NCBI RefSeq assembly: GCF_004348535.1
Contig: NZ_SMJX01000028.1
Span: 1-45,892, forward strand
Direction: 5' to 3'
Origin: Actinomadura sp. KC216
GTDB taxonomy: Bacteria; Actinomycetota; Actinomycetes; Streptosporangiales; Streptosporangiaceae
Length of the DNA: 45,892 bases
Every line of letters begins with the position of its first letter. Positions within the stretch are counted from its first letter, which is position 1. The translations under genes were made by a program, and so were the position numbers. The notes below the pieces were generated by a model. That model was not told the origin of the DNA, ran no database searches, and saw only the letters and a list, made by a program, of their open reading frames with translations. Positions 31,678 to 40,359 of the stretch are shown in pieces.

Positions 31678-32547
31678 CTACTCGCCCGCCCCGGCGGACC
31701 GCGGCCCGAACGGCTCGGGCCGGAACGGGTCGTCGCGGGCCCCGAGGAAGGCCCGCAGGCCGCCCTCGGCCTTCGCCGCGTTGAGCCGCTCGCGCTCCGG
31801 CCCGTAGGACGAGTGGGCCATCGCGTTGAGCGCGCCGTTGAGCAGCAGCCCGCTGTCGATGCCGGCCGCGCGCAGGCCCTGCATCGTGATGGCCTTGTTC
31901 AGCCGCACCGACGCGGCGGGCACCTGCGCGATGCGCCGGCCCAGCCGCCGGGCGGCGGGCAGCAGCTCGCCGGGTTCGACGACCTCGTTGACCACGCCGA
32001 TGCGCAGCGCCTCGGCGGCGTCGAAGTGGTCGCCGGTCAGCGCGTAGCGGTTGGCGTTCTTCCACCCGCACAGCGCCGCGAACAGGAAGATGGAGCTGGA
32101 CGTCATCCGCACCTCGGGCTGGGCGAAGACGGCGGCGCCGGACGCGATGGTGATGTCGCAGGCGAGGGCGTACCAGAACCCGCCGCCCATGCACCAGCCG
32201 TTGACCGCCGCGATCACCGGCTTGGGCAGGCTCCAGATCTCCCTGAGGTGGTCGAGCTCCGCCTGGTTGCGCTCGTACCAGCCGCCGATGACGTCCGCCG
32301 GGTAGCGCGACGCCGGGTCCGGCGCGTTCCCGCCGTCGACCGCCGCCATGTCGTAGCCGGAGCAGAACGCCCGTCCGGCCCCGGTGAGGACGATCGCGCG
32401 GACGTCCGGGTCGGCTCCCGCGCCGCGGAGAGCGTCGTGCAGTTCCCGCTCCAGGTCGGACGACAGCGCGTTCATGACCTCGGGCCGGTTGAGGGTGATG
32501 GTGGCGACGGCGTCGTCCACCTCGTACAGGATGGTTTCGTAGTCCAT
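31678..32547 (-). CDS. Enoyl-CoA hydratase/isomerase family protein (second crotonase)
   Basis: The protein has 289 residues. Crotonase blocks are VATITLNRPEVMNALSSDLE, the oxyanion segment GAGRAFCSGYDMAAVDG, and AAVNGWCMGGGFWYALACDITIASGAAVFAQPE. The position of the first catalytic Glu is Trp (GGGFW), whereas the second (AQPE) is present. It therefore has one acidic residue, as in isomerases, dehydratases and hydrolases of the family. A C-terminal extension (RPEPFGPRSAGAGE) ends the protein. It lies 12 bases after the acyl-CoA synthetase gene and 30 before the urocanate-hydratase-like gene. Not closely similar to the plus-strand crotonase, so the two probably act on different CoA esters. Confidence 0.9.
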   Translation of the reverse strand: MDYETILYEVDDAVATITLNRPEVMNALSSDLERELHDALRGAGADPDVRAIVLTGAGRAFCSGYDMAAVDGGNAPDPASRYPADVIGGWYERNQAELDHLREIWSLPKPVIAAVNGWCMGGGFWYALACDITIASGAAVFAQPEVRMTSSSIFLFAALCGWKNANRYALTGDHFDAAEALRIGVVNEVVEPGELLPAARRLGRRIAQVPAASVRLNKAITMQGLRAAGIDSGLLLNGALNAMAHSSYGPERERLNAAKAEGGLRAFLGARDDPFRPEPFGPRSAGAGE

Positions 32548-32559
32548 GGCGGAGCGGTC

Positions 32560-34722
32560 CTAACGTGTCTCGGGCGGTTGGACGATCCGGAGGTCGAGCA
32601 CCCGCACGCCCTGCCCGCGCGGGAGCACGGCGACCGGGTTGAGGTCGATCTCCACCGCGGCCTCGCGCAGGTCGGCGGCCAGTCGCGCGACGCGCAGGAC
32701 GAGGTCGGCGAACGCGCCGGCGTCGGACGGCGGCGCGCCGCGGTACCCGGCGAACAGGCGCGCCAGCGGCGTCCCGGCGATCATCCGGTCCACCTCGTCC
32801 GGCGATACCGGCGGCAGCGCCAGCGCCGGGTCGGGCTGGAGCTCGACGAGCGTCCCGCCCGCTCCCAGCCCGAGGACCTGCCCGAACACCGGGTCGAGCC
32901 CGCACCCGACGAACGCCTCGACGCCGCCGGTGACCATCTCCTCCACCACGACCAGCGGCGCTGGTTCGCCGAGATGCCTCGCCACGGACGACGCGACGGT
33001 CTCGTACGCGTCGCGCACCTGCGACGGCGTGGACAGCCCGACCGCGACGCCGCCGACGTCGCTCTTGTGGACGACCTTCGGCGACGCCGTCTTGAGCACG
33101 ACCGGGAAGCCGATCGACTCGGCCGCCGCGACCGCCTCGGCGGCGGAGCCGGCGGCGGCCCGCCGCGGCAACGGCAGCCCGTACTCCCCGGCCAGCTCCT
33201 CCAGCACCTCGCCGGACACCTGCCTGGACGGCGACGCGTCCAAGGCCCGCCGCACGGCCTGCAAGGAGGCCGTCCGGGGCTCGACCGGTTCGACCTCGTC
33301 GGCGACGCGGGCCCGGTACGTGGCCGCGGCGGTCACGGCGTTGATCGCGGCCATGCCGGCGCGGGTGCCGTGGACGACGGGGATGTCCGAGCCGGCGAGC
33401 GCGTCGGCGGTGAACGGGTGCAGCCCGCCGCCGTAGTTCGACAGCACCATGACCGGCGTGCCGGAGCGCTGCCGGACGCCCGGCAGCGCGGCCAGCAGGC
33501 GGGTGTAGGACGTGGCCAGCCGATCGCCCAGCGACGGCGGCGCGTCCAGGACGACGGTGAGGAGATCGACGCCCGGATCGTCCGCGACCGCCGCCGCGAG
33601 CCGTCCGAACCTGTCGGGTTCGCCGACGAGCTGGCCGGTGCCGTCGAGGGGGTTGGCGATCGTGGCGAAGCCCGGCAGGATCCGCGCGAGTTCTTCGCGG
33701 GTCCCCGGCGACAGCTCCGCGAGCCGCACGCCACCGTCGACGGCGATATCCGCGACCAGCCCGATCTCGCCCCCGGACAGCCCGACGAACGCGACGCGGT
33801 CGCCCGCCGGGGCGGTGCGCAACGTCGACAGGCCGACCAGCGCTTCGGTCAGCTCGTCGAAGTCGTCCACCGCGAGGATCCCGGCGCGGCGGCAGAACGC
33901 CTCATAGGTGCGCGCGTCCCCGGCGATCGCGCCGGTATGGGACGCGACGTTCCGTGCTCCCAGCTCGGTCCGCCCGACCTTCAGGGCCACCACGGCGACG
34001 CCGTTGTCGTGCCCCTTCCGGACGGCCGCCATGACGCCGCCGGGGTCGCCGATGCCCTCCACCACGAGGCCGACCGCCCGGGTGGACGGATCCTGGACGA
34101 GATAGTCCAGGTAGTCGGCCAGCCCGGTCACGGTCTCGTTGCCGCTGGAGACGACGTAGGAGAACCCCAGCCGCCCGGAGCCCGCCAGCAGGATGCATCC
34201 CGACCCCGACTGGGACACGACGGCGACCGGCCCGGCGGGCAGGTCCGCGCCGAAGTCGGTGCCGGTCAGCCACAGGGCCCGGCCGGGGTTGAACAGGCCC
34301 AGGCAGTTCGGGCCGACCAGGCTCATGCCGTACCGTCCGGCCAGTTCCCGCAGGCGGGCGGCCCGCGCCGAACCGCCGGCGGTCTCCTCGAACCCCGAGG
34401 CGTAGACGACCACGCCCCGGCAGCCCTTCTCGCCGGCCTCCTCGACCAGCGCGGGCACGGTGTCGCTCGGCGTGCAGACCAGCGCCACGGACGGGGTGTC
34501 CGGCACGTCGGCGAGCGTCCGGTACACCGCGACCCCGTCGACGTCCCGGCCGCCCGGATGGACGCCGTGGACCGCGCCGCCGAAGCCCGCCCGGCGGAGG
34601 TTGCCGAGGATCCGGCGGCCGGTCGAGCCCGGACGCGGCGACAGCCCGACGATCACGACGCTCTTCGGGTTCAGCAGGTCGTCCAGCGCGGGCTGGCGGT
34701 ACGCCCGCCCGCTACCGCTCAT
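32560..34722 (-). CDS. ADP-forming acetate--CoA ligase family protein (second copy)
   Basis: The enzyme has 720 residues with the same order as the first: CoA-binding Rossmann domain (SVVIVGLSPRPGSTG at 21-35), ligase domain with catalytic His262 in SHTGAIAG, and ATP-grasp domain (FPVVLKTASPKVVHKSDVGGVAVGL, then VVEEMVTGGVEAFVG, ending EIDLNPVAV). It ligates a carboxylate to CoA using ATP. Its start overlaps the ATPase gene upstream by 11 bases, tying import to activation. Similarity to the paralogue at 22358 is spread over the full length but modest by eye, so the two are old paralogues rather than a recent duplication. Confidence 0.92.
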   Translation of the reverse strand: MSGSGRAYRQPALDDLLNPKSVVIVGLSPRPGSTGRRILGNLRRAGFGGAVHGVHPGGRDVDGVAVYRTLADVPDTPSVALVCTPSDTVPALVEEAGEKGCRGVVVYASGFEETAGGSARAARLRELAGRYGMSLVGPNCLGLFNPGRALWLTGTDFGADLPAGPVAVVSQSGSGCILLAGSGRLGFSYVVSSGNETVTGLADYLDYLVQDPSTRAVGLVVEGIGDPGGVMAAVRKGHDNGVAVVALKVGRTELGARNVASHTGAIAGDARTYEAFCRRAGILAVDDFDELTEALVGLSTLRTAPAGDRVAFVGLSGGEIGLVADIAVDGGVRLAELSPGTREELARILPGFATIANPLDGTGQLVGEPDRFGRLAAAVADDPGVDLLTVVLDAPPSLGDRLATSYTRLLAALPGVRQRSGTPVMVLSNYGGGLHPFTADALAGSDIPVVHGTRAGMAAINAVTAAATYRARVADEVEPVEPRTASLQAVRRALDASPSRQVSGEVLEELAGEYGLPLPRRAAAGSAAEAVAAAESIGFPVVLKTASPKVVHKSDVGGVAVGLSTPSQVRDAYETVASSVARHLGEPAPLVVVEEMVTGGVEAFVGCGLDPVFGQVLGLGAGGTLVELQPDPALALPPVSPDEVDRMIAGTPLARLFAGYRGAPPSDAGAFADLVLRVARLAADLREAAVEIDLNPVAVLPRGQGVRVLDLRIVQPPETR

Positions 34723-35875
34723 GGGGCACCGCCGCGACCTGCGTCGTGTCCAGGTAGGCCGTCAGCGTGCCGCCGTGCCGGATCGACGCGCGGGCGTCGC
34801 GGGACAGGGTGGCGCGCAGCGTGACACCCTCGCCGGTGCGCAGCGTGACGCGCACGCCGTTGCCCAGGTACAGGTCGTCGAGGACGTGCAGCTCAAGGCG
34901 GGCCGGGGCCGGGCCTGACGGCGTCAGGCTCAGCGCCTCCTCGGGGATGCTGAGGCCGACCCGTTCGGCGGACGGCTCCAGCGGCTGCCCGCACAGGACC
35001 TCCATGTCGCACCCGGCGAACCCGACGCGCGCCTTGTCGCCGTCGACCCCGGCCAGGGAGGCCTCGGCGACGTTGTGGCCGCCGAAGAAGCTCGCGACGA
35101 AGGCGTTGCGCGGACGGGTGTAGAGCTCCTCGGCGGTGCCGACCGCGTCGATGCGGCCGTCGTGCATGATGACGATCCAGTCCGAGAGCGTCAGCGCCTC
35201 CTCGCGGTCGTGCGTGACGTAGACGGTCGTCGCGCCCGCCTCCTTGTGGAGGCGCCGCAGCTCCACCGCCATGCGCATGCGGAGCTCGCGGTCGAGGGCG
35301 CCGAGCGGCTCGTCCATCAGCAGGAGCTGCGGTCGGAACGCCAGCGCGCGGGCGACGGCGACGCGCTGCTGCTGCCCGCCCGACAGCTCGCGCGGGAGCC
35401 GCCCGCCCAGCTCGCCCAGGCCGACCAGCTCCAGCATCTCGGCGACCCGCCGGTCGCGGTCGGTCTTCGGCCAGCGGCGCATCTTCAGGCCGTAGGCGAT
35501 GTTGTCCGCGGCCGTCATGTGCGGGAACAGCGCGTAGTTCTGGAACACCATGCCGATCTCGCGCGCCGCCGGCGGGATCCGGGTGACGTCGCGCCCGGCG
35601 ATGAGCACCTCGCCCTGGTCGGGCGCGAGGAAGCCCGCGACGACGCGCAGGATCGTGGTCTTCCCCGAGCCGCTCGGCCCGAGGACGGTGACGAAGTTGC
35701 CGCGGTCGGCGACGAGGTCGATCCCGCGCAGCGCCTCCGTGCCGCCGAAGCGCTTGACGAGCCCGCGCAGTTCGAGCCCGGCCTCCGTCCCGGCGGAGGC
35801 GGGTGGCGCGGTGGGGCCGGGACCCGTCTCGGCCTCCTCCTCCGGCCGCGGTTCCTTCCGTGCCCTGACGTTCAT
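34712..35875 (-). CDS. ABC transporter ATP-binding protein, PotA-like (second importer)
   Basis: The ATPase has 387 residues. A Glu/Pro/Ala-rich leader of about 30 residues comes first, then Walker A GPSGSGKT, FQNYALFPHM (Q-loop), LSGGQQQR (signature), LLLMDEP (Walker B) and VTHDREEAL (H-loop). The C-terminal TOBE region contains GDKARVGFAGCDMEV and VGLSIPEEALSL. It energises the importer formed with the two permeases upstream and the lipoprotein at 37689. The ATG overlaps the permease stop (ATGA), and its own stop overlaps the acyl-CoA synthetase start, so translation of import and activation genes is coupled. Confidence 0.95.
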   Translation of the reverse strand: MNVRARKEPRPEEEAETGPGPTAPPASAGTEAGLELRGLVKRFGGTEALRGIDLVADRGNFVTVLGPSGSGKTTILRVVAGFLAPDQGEVLIAGRDVTRIPPAAREIGMVFQNYALFPHMTAADNIAYGLKMRRWPKTDRDRRVAEMLELVGLGELGGRLPRELSGGQQQRVAVARALAFRPQLLLMDEPLGALDRELRMRMAVELRRLHKEAGATTVYVTHDREEALTLSDWIVIMHDGRIDAVGTAEELYTRPRNAFVASFFGGHNVAEASLAGVDGDKARVGFAGCDMEVLCGQPLEPSAERVGLSIPEEALSLTPSGPAPARLELHVLDDLYLGNGVRVTLRTGEGVTLRATLSRDARASIRHGGTLTAYLDTTQVAAVPHER

Positions 35876-36729
35876 ACCTTCCTCCGCAGCAGAAACGCGA
35901 GCGAGCCGACGACGCCGGTGCCCGCCATGAGCAGGGTCGCGATCGCGGTGATGTTCGGATCGAGTCCCGTCTTGACGTTGTCGAAGATGGCCTTCGGGAG
36001 CGTCACCGTCCCCGGGCCGCCGAGGAAGTTGATGAGCACCGCCTCGTCGAAGCTGGTGATGAACGCGAAGATGTAGGACGCGCCGATCGCGGGCAGCAGC
36101 TGCCGCAGGGTGATCCCGACCATGGCGCGCGGCCGTGACGCGCCGAGCGTCATCGCGACCAGCTCGGTCTCCGCGGGGAGCCGGGCCATCGCCGAGCCGA
36201 GGATCAGCAGGACGAACGGCAGCCCGTGCACCGCGTAGGTCAGCACCAGCGCCACCATGTTGCTGGTCAGCCTGAACTGGACGAACAGGGTGTAGAGCGC
36301 GACGGCGTAGGCGACGCCCGGGATCACGAGCGGGCTCAGGCCGACGGCCTGGAGCAGCCCCTTCAGCGGAAGCCGCGACCGGTACAGCGCGAACACCGCC
36401 GGGACGCCGATCAGCAGCGAGATCGCCGCCGAAACGGTGGCCAGCTTGAACGACAGCACCATCGCGTCGATCCAGGTGTCCGAGCCGAGGAACGACCGGT
36501 ACTGCCGCAGCCCCCACTCCTCGGGCGGGAACTGCAGCACCTCGGCGTTCGAGAACGACAGCACGACGACGCACAGGATCGGCACGCCGAGGAACAGCAC
36601 CGCGATCGCGCGCACCACCAGGTCGGCGGCCTTCGCGCCGCGGGTGAGGGCCCGGCGCCCGGCCGTGTCGCGGACGGCCCGCGGCGCGGTCTCGGGCGGG
36701 GCGTGCGAGGTCAGGGTCTCGGTCGTCAT
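35872..36729 (-). CDS. ABC transporter permease, PotC-like (second importer)
   Basis: The permease has 285 residues. A cytosolic leader of about 35 residues precedes the helices, the first at about 38-58 (VVRAIAVLFLGVPILCVVVLSF). FSNAEVLQFPPEEWGLRQYRSFL is the PotC-type periplasmic segment. The EAA loop ELVAMTLGASRPRAMVGITLRQLLPAIGAS contacts the ATPase. The ATG overlaps the stop of the PotB-like gene. Gene order PotD-PotB-PotC-PotA differs from the first importer, where the binding-protein gene is last. Confidence 0.93.
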   Translation of the reverse strand: MTTETLTSHAPPETAPRAVRDTAGRRALTRGAKAADLVVRAIAVLFLGVPILCVVVLSFSNAEVLQFPPEEWGLRQYRSFLGSDTWIDAMVLSFKLATVSAAISLLIGVPAVFALYRSRLPLKGLLQAVGLSPLVIPGVAYAVALYTLFVQFRLTSNMVALVLTYAVHGLPFVLLILGSAMARLPAETELVAMTLGASRPRAMVGITLRQLLPAIGASYIFAFITSFDEAVLINFLGGPGTVTLPKAIFDNVKTGLDPNITAIATLLMAGTGVVGSLAFLLRRKV

Positions 36730-37604
36730 CCCAGCGCCCTCCGCAGCCGCTCCCGGCCCACCAGGCGGAGCCCGCCGAGGATGACCAGGCCGGCGACGAT
36801 CAGCAGCAGCACCGAGGCGACCGCGGCCTGCGCCGGTTCGAACAGGTTGAAGATGTCGTCGGCGATGAGGCTCGCCGTGAACGGCGCCGTGGCGCCGCCG
36901 AGCAGGACCGGCGTCAGGTAGTACCCGACGCAGATCACGTAGACGATCACCGTCGAGGCCAGCAGGCCGGGCAGCGCCAGCGGCGCCACCACGTCGCGGA
37001 GCGCCCGCACCCGCGAGGCGCCCATGCTCTCGGCGGCCTGGACGAGGTTCAGGTCGATGGTGACGTAGACCGCGTACAGCGGCAGCACCGCGTAGGGCAG
37101 CATCTGGTAGGTCATCCCCGCCACGACCGCGAACTGGGTGCGCAGCAGCTGCATCGGCTCGTCGATGACGCCGAGCGACGTCAGGGTCCGGTTGACGACC
37201 CCGAAGCGCTCCAGGAGGACGGTGAAGACGTAGATCTTCATCACCGCTCCCATCCACAGCGGCATGAACACGGCGAGCGCTATCACCATCCGGGTCAGCC
37301 GGCTCCTGGTCGTGCGCAGCGACCAGGCCAGCACCGCGCCGAGCGCCACGACGATCACCGTGACGATCAGCGAGGTGAGGCAGGTCGTCCACAGCGTCCG
37401 GCGCGCGGCCGGGCTCTGGAAGAAGTCGCCGACGTTCCCGAACCCGTTGGGCTCGCCGAACGCCGTCCGCAGCAGTTCGACGAACGGGTAGACGATGAAC
37501 ACGCCGGCGGCGACGAGGAAGGGCGCGATCAGCCCCAGCCCGGTCAGGCCGGAGAACGTGGACTGCCAGCCCCTTCTGCGTGTTCGGCGGGTCATCCGAA
37601 GCAT
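36726..37604 (-). CDS. ABC transporter permease, PotB-like (second importer)
   Basis: The permease has 292 residues, starting with ATG at 37602-37604 after AGGAGA. The N-terminus is very basic (TRRTRRRG), followed by helices from about 20 (LGLIAPFLVAAGVFIVYPFVELL). The EAA loop is QAAESMGASRVRALRDVVAPLALPGLLAS. FVELLRTAFGEPNGFGNVGDFFQS fits the PotB-type first periplasmic loop. A strong hairpin separates it from the binding-protein gene, which would lower permease mRNA relative to the binding protein. Confidence 0.93.
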   Translation of the reverse strand: MLRMTRRTRRRGWQSTFSGLTGLGLIAPFLVAAGVFIVYPFVELLRTAFGEPNGFGNVGDFFQSPAARRTLWTTCLTSLIVTVIVVALGAVLAWSLRTTRSRLTRMVIALAVFMPLWMGAVMKIYVFTVLLERFGVVNRTLTSLGVIDEPMQLLRTQFAVVAGMTYQMLPYAVLPLYAVYVTIDLNLVQAAESMGASRVRALRDVVAPLALPGLLASTVIVYVICVGYYLTPVLLGGATAPFTASLIADDIFNLFEPAQAAVASVLLLIVAGLVILGGLRLVGRERLRRALG

Positions 37605-37645
37605 GTGCTCATCTCCTGGTCATCTCCCATCCGTGCGCGCGGGGA

Positions 37646-37682
37646 GCGTGCCGGCGGCCTGGCCGCGAGGCCGCCGGCACGC
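37646..37682 (-). terminator. Intra-operon hairpin between binding protein and permease genes
   Basis: GCGTGCCGGCGGCCT (37646-37660) is a perfect 15-base inverted repeat of AGGCCGCCGGCACGC (37668-37682) around a seven-base loop. It lies seven bases after the stop of the binding-protein gene. Such hairpins between a binding-protein gene and permease genes act as 3' stabilisers or partial terminators, giving many binding-protein molecules per transporter. Full termination would need a separate permease promoter, and none is evident. Confidence 0.7.
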
Positions 37683-37688
37683 CCGCTT

Positions 37689-38801
37689 TCAGCCGACGAG
37701 GATCTCGCGCAGCGCTTTTCCGAGTTCCTGCTGCTGCTTGGCCCCCGCCATGCCGTCGACGAGGGTGACGCCGGTCTTGTTGATGGGGAGGTTCTTGATC
37801 ACCTCAGGCGACAGGTACTTCTGCATGTCGCGCCCGCCGGTGCCGCTGTAGATCTTCTCCGTGAACCTGGCCTGGGCCTCGCGGTGCTCGGCGTACCACT
37901 TGATGAACTTGAACGCCGCCTCCTTGTTCTTCGCGCCCTTGGGCACGCACCAGCCCTCGTCGAAGAGCAGGCCGCCTTCCCAGTAGAGCTTCAGCTGGGG
38001 GACCTGCTTCATCGCCGAGACCAGGACGGTGTTGGGCGCCTGCATGATCGCGACCTCGCCGTCCACGACGGCCTGCTGCATCTGCGCGGGGCTCGTCGAC
38101 CAGACCTGCACGTTCGGCTTGATCCGCTTGAGCGCGTTCATGGCGCGGTCCACGTCGACCGGGAAGTACTGCGCCGGCTGGACGCCGTCCCCCGCCAGCG
38201 CGAACAGGCTGGTGAAGATGGGGTTGTTGGCCGTGATGCCCCGCGTGCCCGGGAAGTTCTTCACGTCCCAGAACTCGCGCGGGTTGGTGGGGCACTTCTT
38301 GACCAGCTTGGTGTTGCAGCCGATCAGGTTCACCGTGCCGCCGTGGTCGAGGTAGTACGGTTCCGACGGCCCCGGCCGGATCGCGCCGTCGGCCACGAGC
38401 GGCGTGATCTCCTTGACCAGCGAGTCGGGCAGCTTCTCCAGGTTGCCGTCCAAGACGAGCTTCGAGGTGTCGCCGCCGGGCGCCTCCAGCAGGTCCCACT
38501 CGATGTTGTTGCCGGCGCGCTGCGCGGCGACCTTCGCCGCGAAGCCGCCGCCGGGCGTGGCGATGGTGACCTTGATCCCGGTGTCCTTCTGGAACTGGTC
38601 GTAAAAGAACTCCTTGTTCGCGGCCGTGAACGACCCGCCCCAGCCGGCGATGACCAGGGTGTCCGCGCCACCGCCCGAGTCGGAGTCCGAACCGCAGGCG
38701 GCCGTGACGGTCGCGACGGCCACGGCGACCGCGAGCGCCGCCGCTATCGGGCCCCGCCGGTCCCGCCTGCCGCCGCGGCCGTGCGTTCTCTGGGAAGACA
38801 T
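37689..38801 (-). CDS. ABC transporter substrate-binding lipoprotein, PotD-like (second importer)
   Basis: The precursor has 370 residues. ATG at 38799-38801 follows AAGGAGCAGGATGAC; an in-frame ATG 19 codons earlier lies inside the amidase gene and has no site. The signal has many arginines (RTHGRGGRRDRRG), a hydrophobic core and a lipobox VTAAC with Cys36. The mature part starts DTLVIAGWGGSFTAANKEFFYDQFQKDTGIKV, the PotD-type opening. It is anchored outside the membrane and delivers solute to the permeases downstream. Its opening resembles the first binding protein (GWGG versus DWGG, and a similar helix), so the solutes may be related. Confidence 0.93.
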   Translation of the reverse strand: MSSQRTHGRGGRRDRRGPIAAALAVAVAVATVTAACGSDSDSGGGADTLVIAGWGGSFTAANKEFFYDQFQKDTGIKVTIATPGGGFAAKVAAQRAGNNIEWDLLEAPGGDTSKLVLDGNLEKLPDSLVKEITPLVADGAIRPGPSEPYYLDHGGTVNLIGCNTKLVKKCPTNPREFWDVKNFPGTRGITANNPIFTSLFALAGDGVQPAQYFPVDVDRAMNALKRIKPNVQVWSTSPAQMQQAVVDGEVAIMQAPNTVLVSAMKQVPQLKLYWEGGLLFDEGWCVPKGAKNKEAAFKFIKWYAEHREAQARFTEKIYSGTGGRDMQKYLSPEVIKNLPINKTGVTLVDGMAGAKQQQELGKALREILVG

Positions 38802-38802
38802 G

Positions 38803-40359
38803 TCATCCTGCTCCTTCTTGTGGGGTGGGCGAAGACCCTGTGAACCCCCGGTGTGCACCCCTTTGGTGAGCGGCGTTCCGGTGCACGTCCTTCTGGTGAG
38901 CGGCGTCCTGGTGAGCGGTGTCCGGGCTGGCGGCGTCCGGGCGGGCGATGCCGTCGCGTGCGGCGGGCGGCACCCTCAGATGCCAGTCGGTGCGGCGCTG
39001 GTAGGCGTCGGCGACGCGCAGCACCGTGCTCTCGGCGAACGGCCGCCCGACCACCTGGAACGACAGCGGCAGCCCCGCCTCGGTGAACCCGCACGGAACG
39101 GCGGCCGCCGGCAGGCCGGAGGCGTTCCACGGGCCGTGGAAGCCCGGCCGGAACAGCGCCGCGGCCAGGTCCGCCGACGCGATCGGCGCGGCGGCCGTGA
39201 ACGACACCGGCGTGAGGAGCACGTCGACCTTCGCGAAGACGTCCGCCAGGCCCCGCCGGAACAGCGCCCGGACCCGCTGCGCCTGGACGTAGTCGGCGCC
39301 GGTGAAGAACGCCGCCCGCGCGAGCAGCTCGCGGGTCGTCCTCCCGTAGTCGTCCCACCTGCCGGCCAGGTTCTTCCGGTGGTAGGCGAACGCCTCCGAA
39401 AGGAACGTGATGTTGTTGGCGTCGTTCGCCTCCTGCGCGTGCGGCACGACGACGTAGGTGAGCGTCGCGCCGGTCCCCGCCAGCTCGTCCGCCGCGCGCA
39501 GCACGGCGGTGCGGACCTCGCCGTCCAGCAGCGGCGAGTCCAGGAAGTACCGGGTCGGCACGCCGACGCGCAGCCCCTCGACCCCGCCGTCGCGCGCGCC
39601 TTCGGCGTAGCGGTCGGGCGGGAGCGGCGAGGAGTACGGGTCGCCGGGGTCGTGGCCGGCGACCGCGTCGAGGATCAGCGCGCAGTCGTAGGCGCTGCGG
39701 GCCATCGGGCCGACGGTGTCGAGGGTGAACGCGCACGGGACGACGCCGTTCTTCGGCACCCGCCCGAAGGTGACCTTCAGCCCGGTGCAGCCGTTAGCCC
39801 CGGCGGGGCCGCGCACCGAGCCGCCGGTGTCGGTGCCCAGCCCGCCGAGGGCGAGCCCCGCGCTGACCGCGATCGCCGTTCCCGAGCTGGAGCCCATCGG
39901 CGTGTGCTCGGCGTTCCATGGGTTGCGCGGGAACGGGAAGCGGGTGGTGCTGTCGGGCAGGCCGCACGCGAACTCGTTCGTCGTGGACTTCCCGAGCAGG
40001 ACGCTCCCCGCCTCCCGCAGGCGCGCCACCGCCGGTGCGTCGACGCCGCCGCCCCAGCCGGGGGCGAGGACCTCGCTGTTGGCACGCGTCGGCGCGTCCC
40101 GGGTGGCGATGAGGTCCTTGACCACCAGCGGGACGCCCTGGAGCGGCGACCTGTCGCGTCCGCGCGCGAAGTCGGCGTCGGCGCCGGCCGCCGCGGCGAG
40201 CGCCTCGTCCTCGGTGACGGTGACGTAGGCGCCGAGCGCGGGGTCGAGCCGGGCGATGCGGTCGAGCACCGTCCGGGTCAGGGCCGTCGAGGTCAGGGCG
40301 CCGGTGCGCAGGGCCGCGGCGGCGTCCTCGATGGTGAGCGGCAGGGCCTGGGTCGTCAT
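38803..40359 (-). CDS. Amidase signature family enzyme with C-terminal pentapeptide repeats
   Basis: The enzyme has 518 residues. The Ser-cisSer-Lys machinery is visible: Lys81 in VVKDL, the Ser157-159 loop in MGSSSGT, and nucleophile Ser181 in GTDTGGSVRGP. The canonical fold ends near residue 475. The last 40 residues are degenerate pentapeptides ending in H (PDTAH QDAAH QKDVH RNAAH QRGAH), encoded by 15-base tandem units. The enzyme hydrolyses an amide in the cytosol. Its ATG overlaps the stop of a 66-residue GatC/AtzG-like gene, so it probably works as a complex of the AtzG-AtzE type. The binding-protein gene begins one base after its stop. Confidence 0.92.
   Translation of the reverse strand: MTTQALPLTIEDAAAALRTGALTSTALTRTVLDRIARLDPALGAYVTVTEDEALAAAAGADADFARGRDRSPLQGVPLVVKDLIATRDAPTRANSEVLAPGWGGGVDAPAVARLREAGSVLLGKSTTNEFACGLPDSTTRFPFPRNPWNAEHTPMGSSSGTAIAVSAGLALGGLGTDTGGSVRGPAGANGCTGLKVTFGRVPKNGVVPCAFTLDTVGPMARSAYDCALILDAVAGHDPGDPYSSPLPPDRYAEGARDGGVEGLRVGVPTRYFLDSPLLDGEVRTAVLRAADELAGTGATLTYVVVPHAQEANDANNITFLSEAFAYHRKNLAGRWDDYGRTTRELLARAAFFTGADYVQAQRVRALFRRGLADVFAKVDVLLTPVSFTAAAPIASADLAAALFRPGFHGPWNASGLPAAAVPCGFTEAGLPLSFQVVGRPFAESTVLRVADAYQRRTDWHLRVPPAARDGIARPDAASPDTAHQDAAHQKDVHRNAAHQRGAHRGFTGSSPTPQEGAG
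38850..38954. repeat. 15-bp tandem repeat in the amidase 3' end
   Basis: About seven consecutive 15-base units start at 38850. Units at 38865, 38895 and 38910 share GGTGAGCGG[CT]GT; those at 38850, 38880, 38925 and 38940 are degenerate. Because 15 is a multiple of three, changes in copy number keep the amidase frame and simply alter the length of its tail. Confidence 0.72.

Noticed and set aside
30067..34824. A 1585-codon open frame on the plus strand
   Set aside because: It is antisense to the hydratase, crotonase and ligase genes. Its product is Arg/Gly/His-rich with no domain, a typical shadow in GC-rich DNA.
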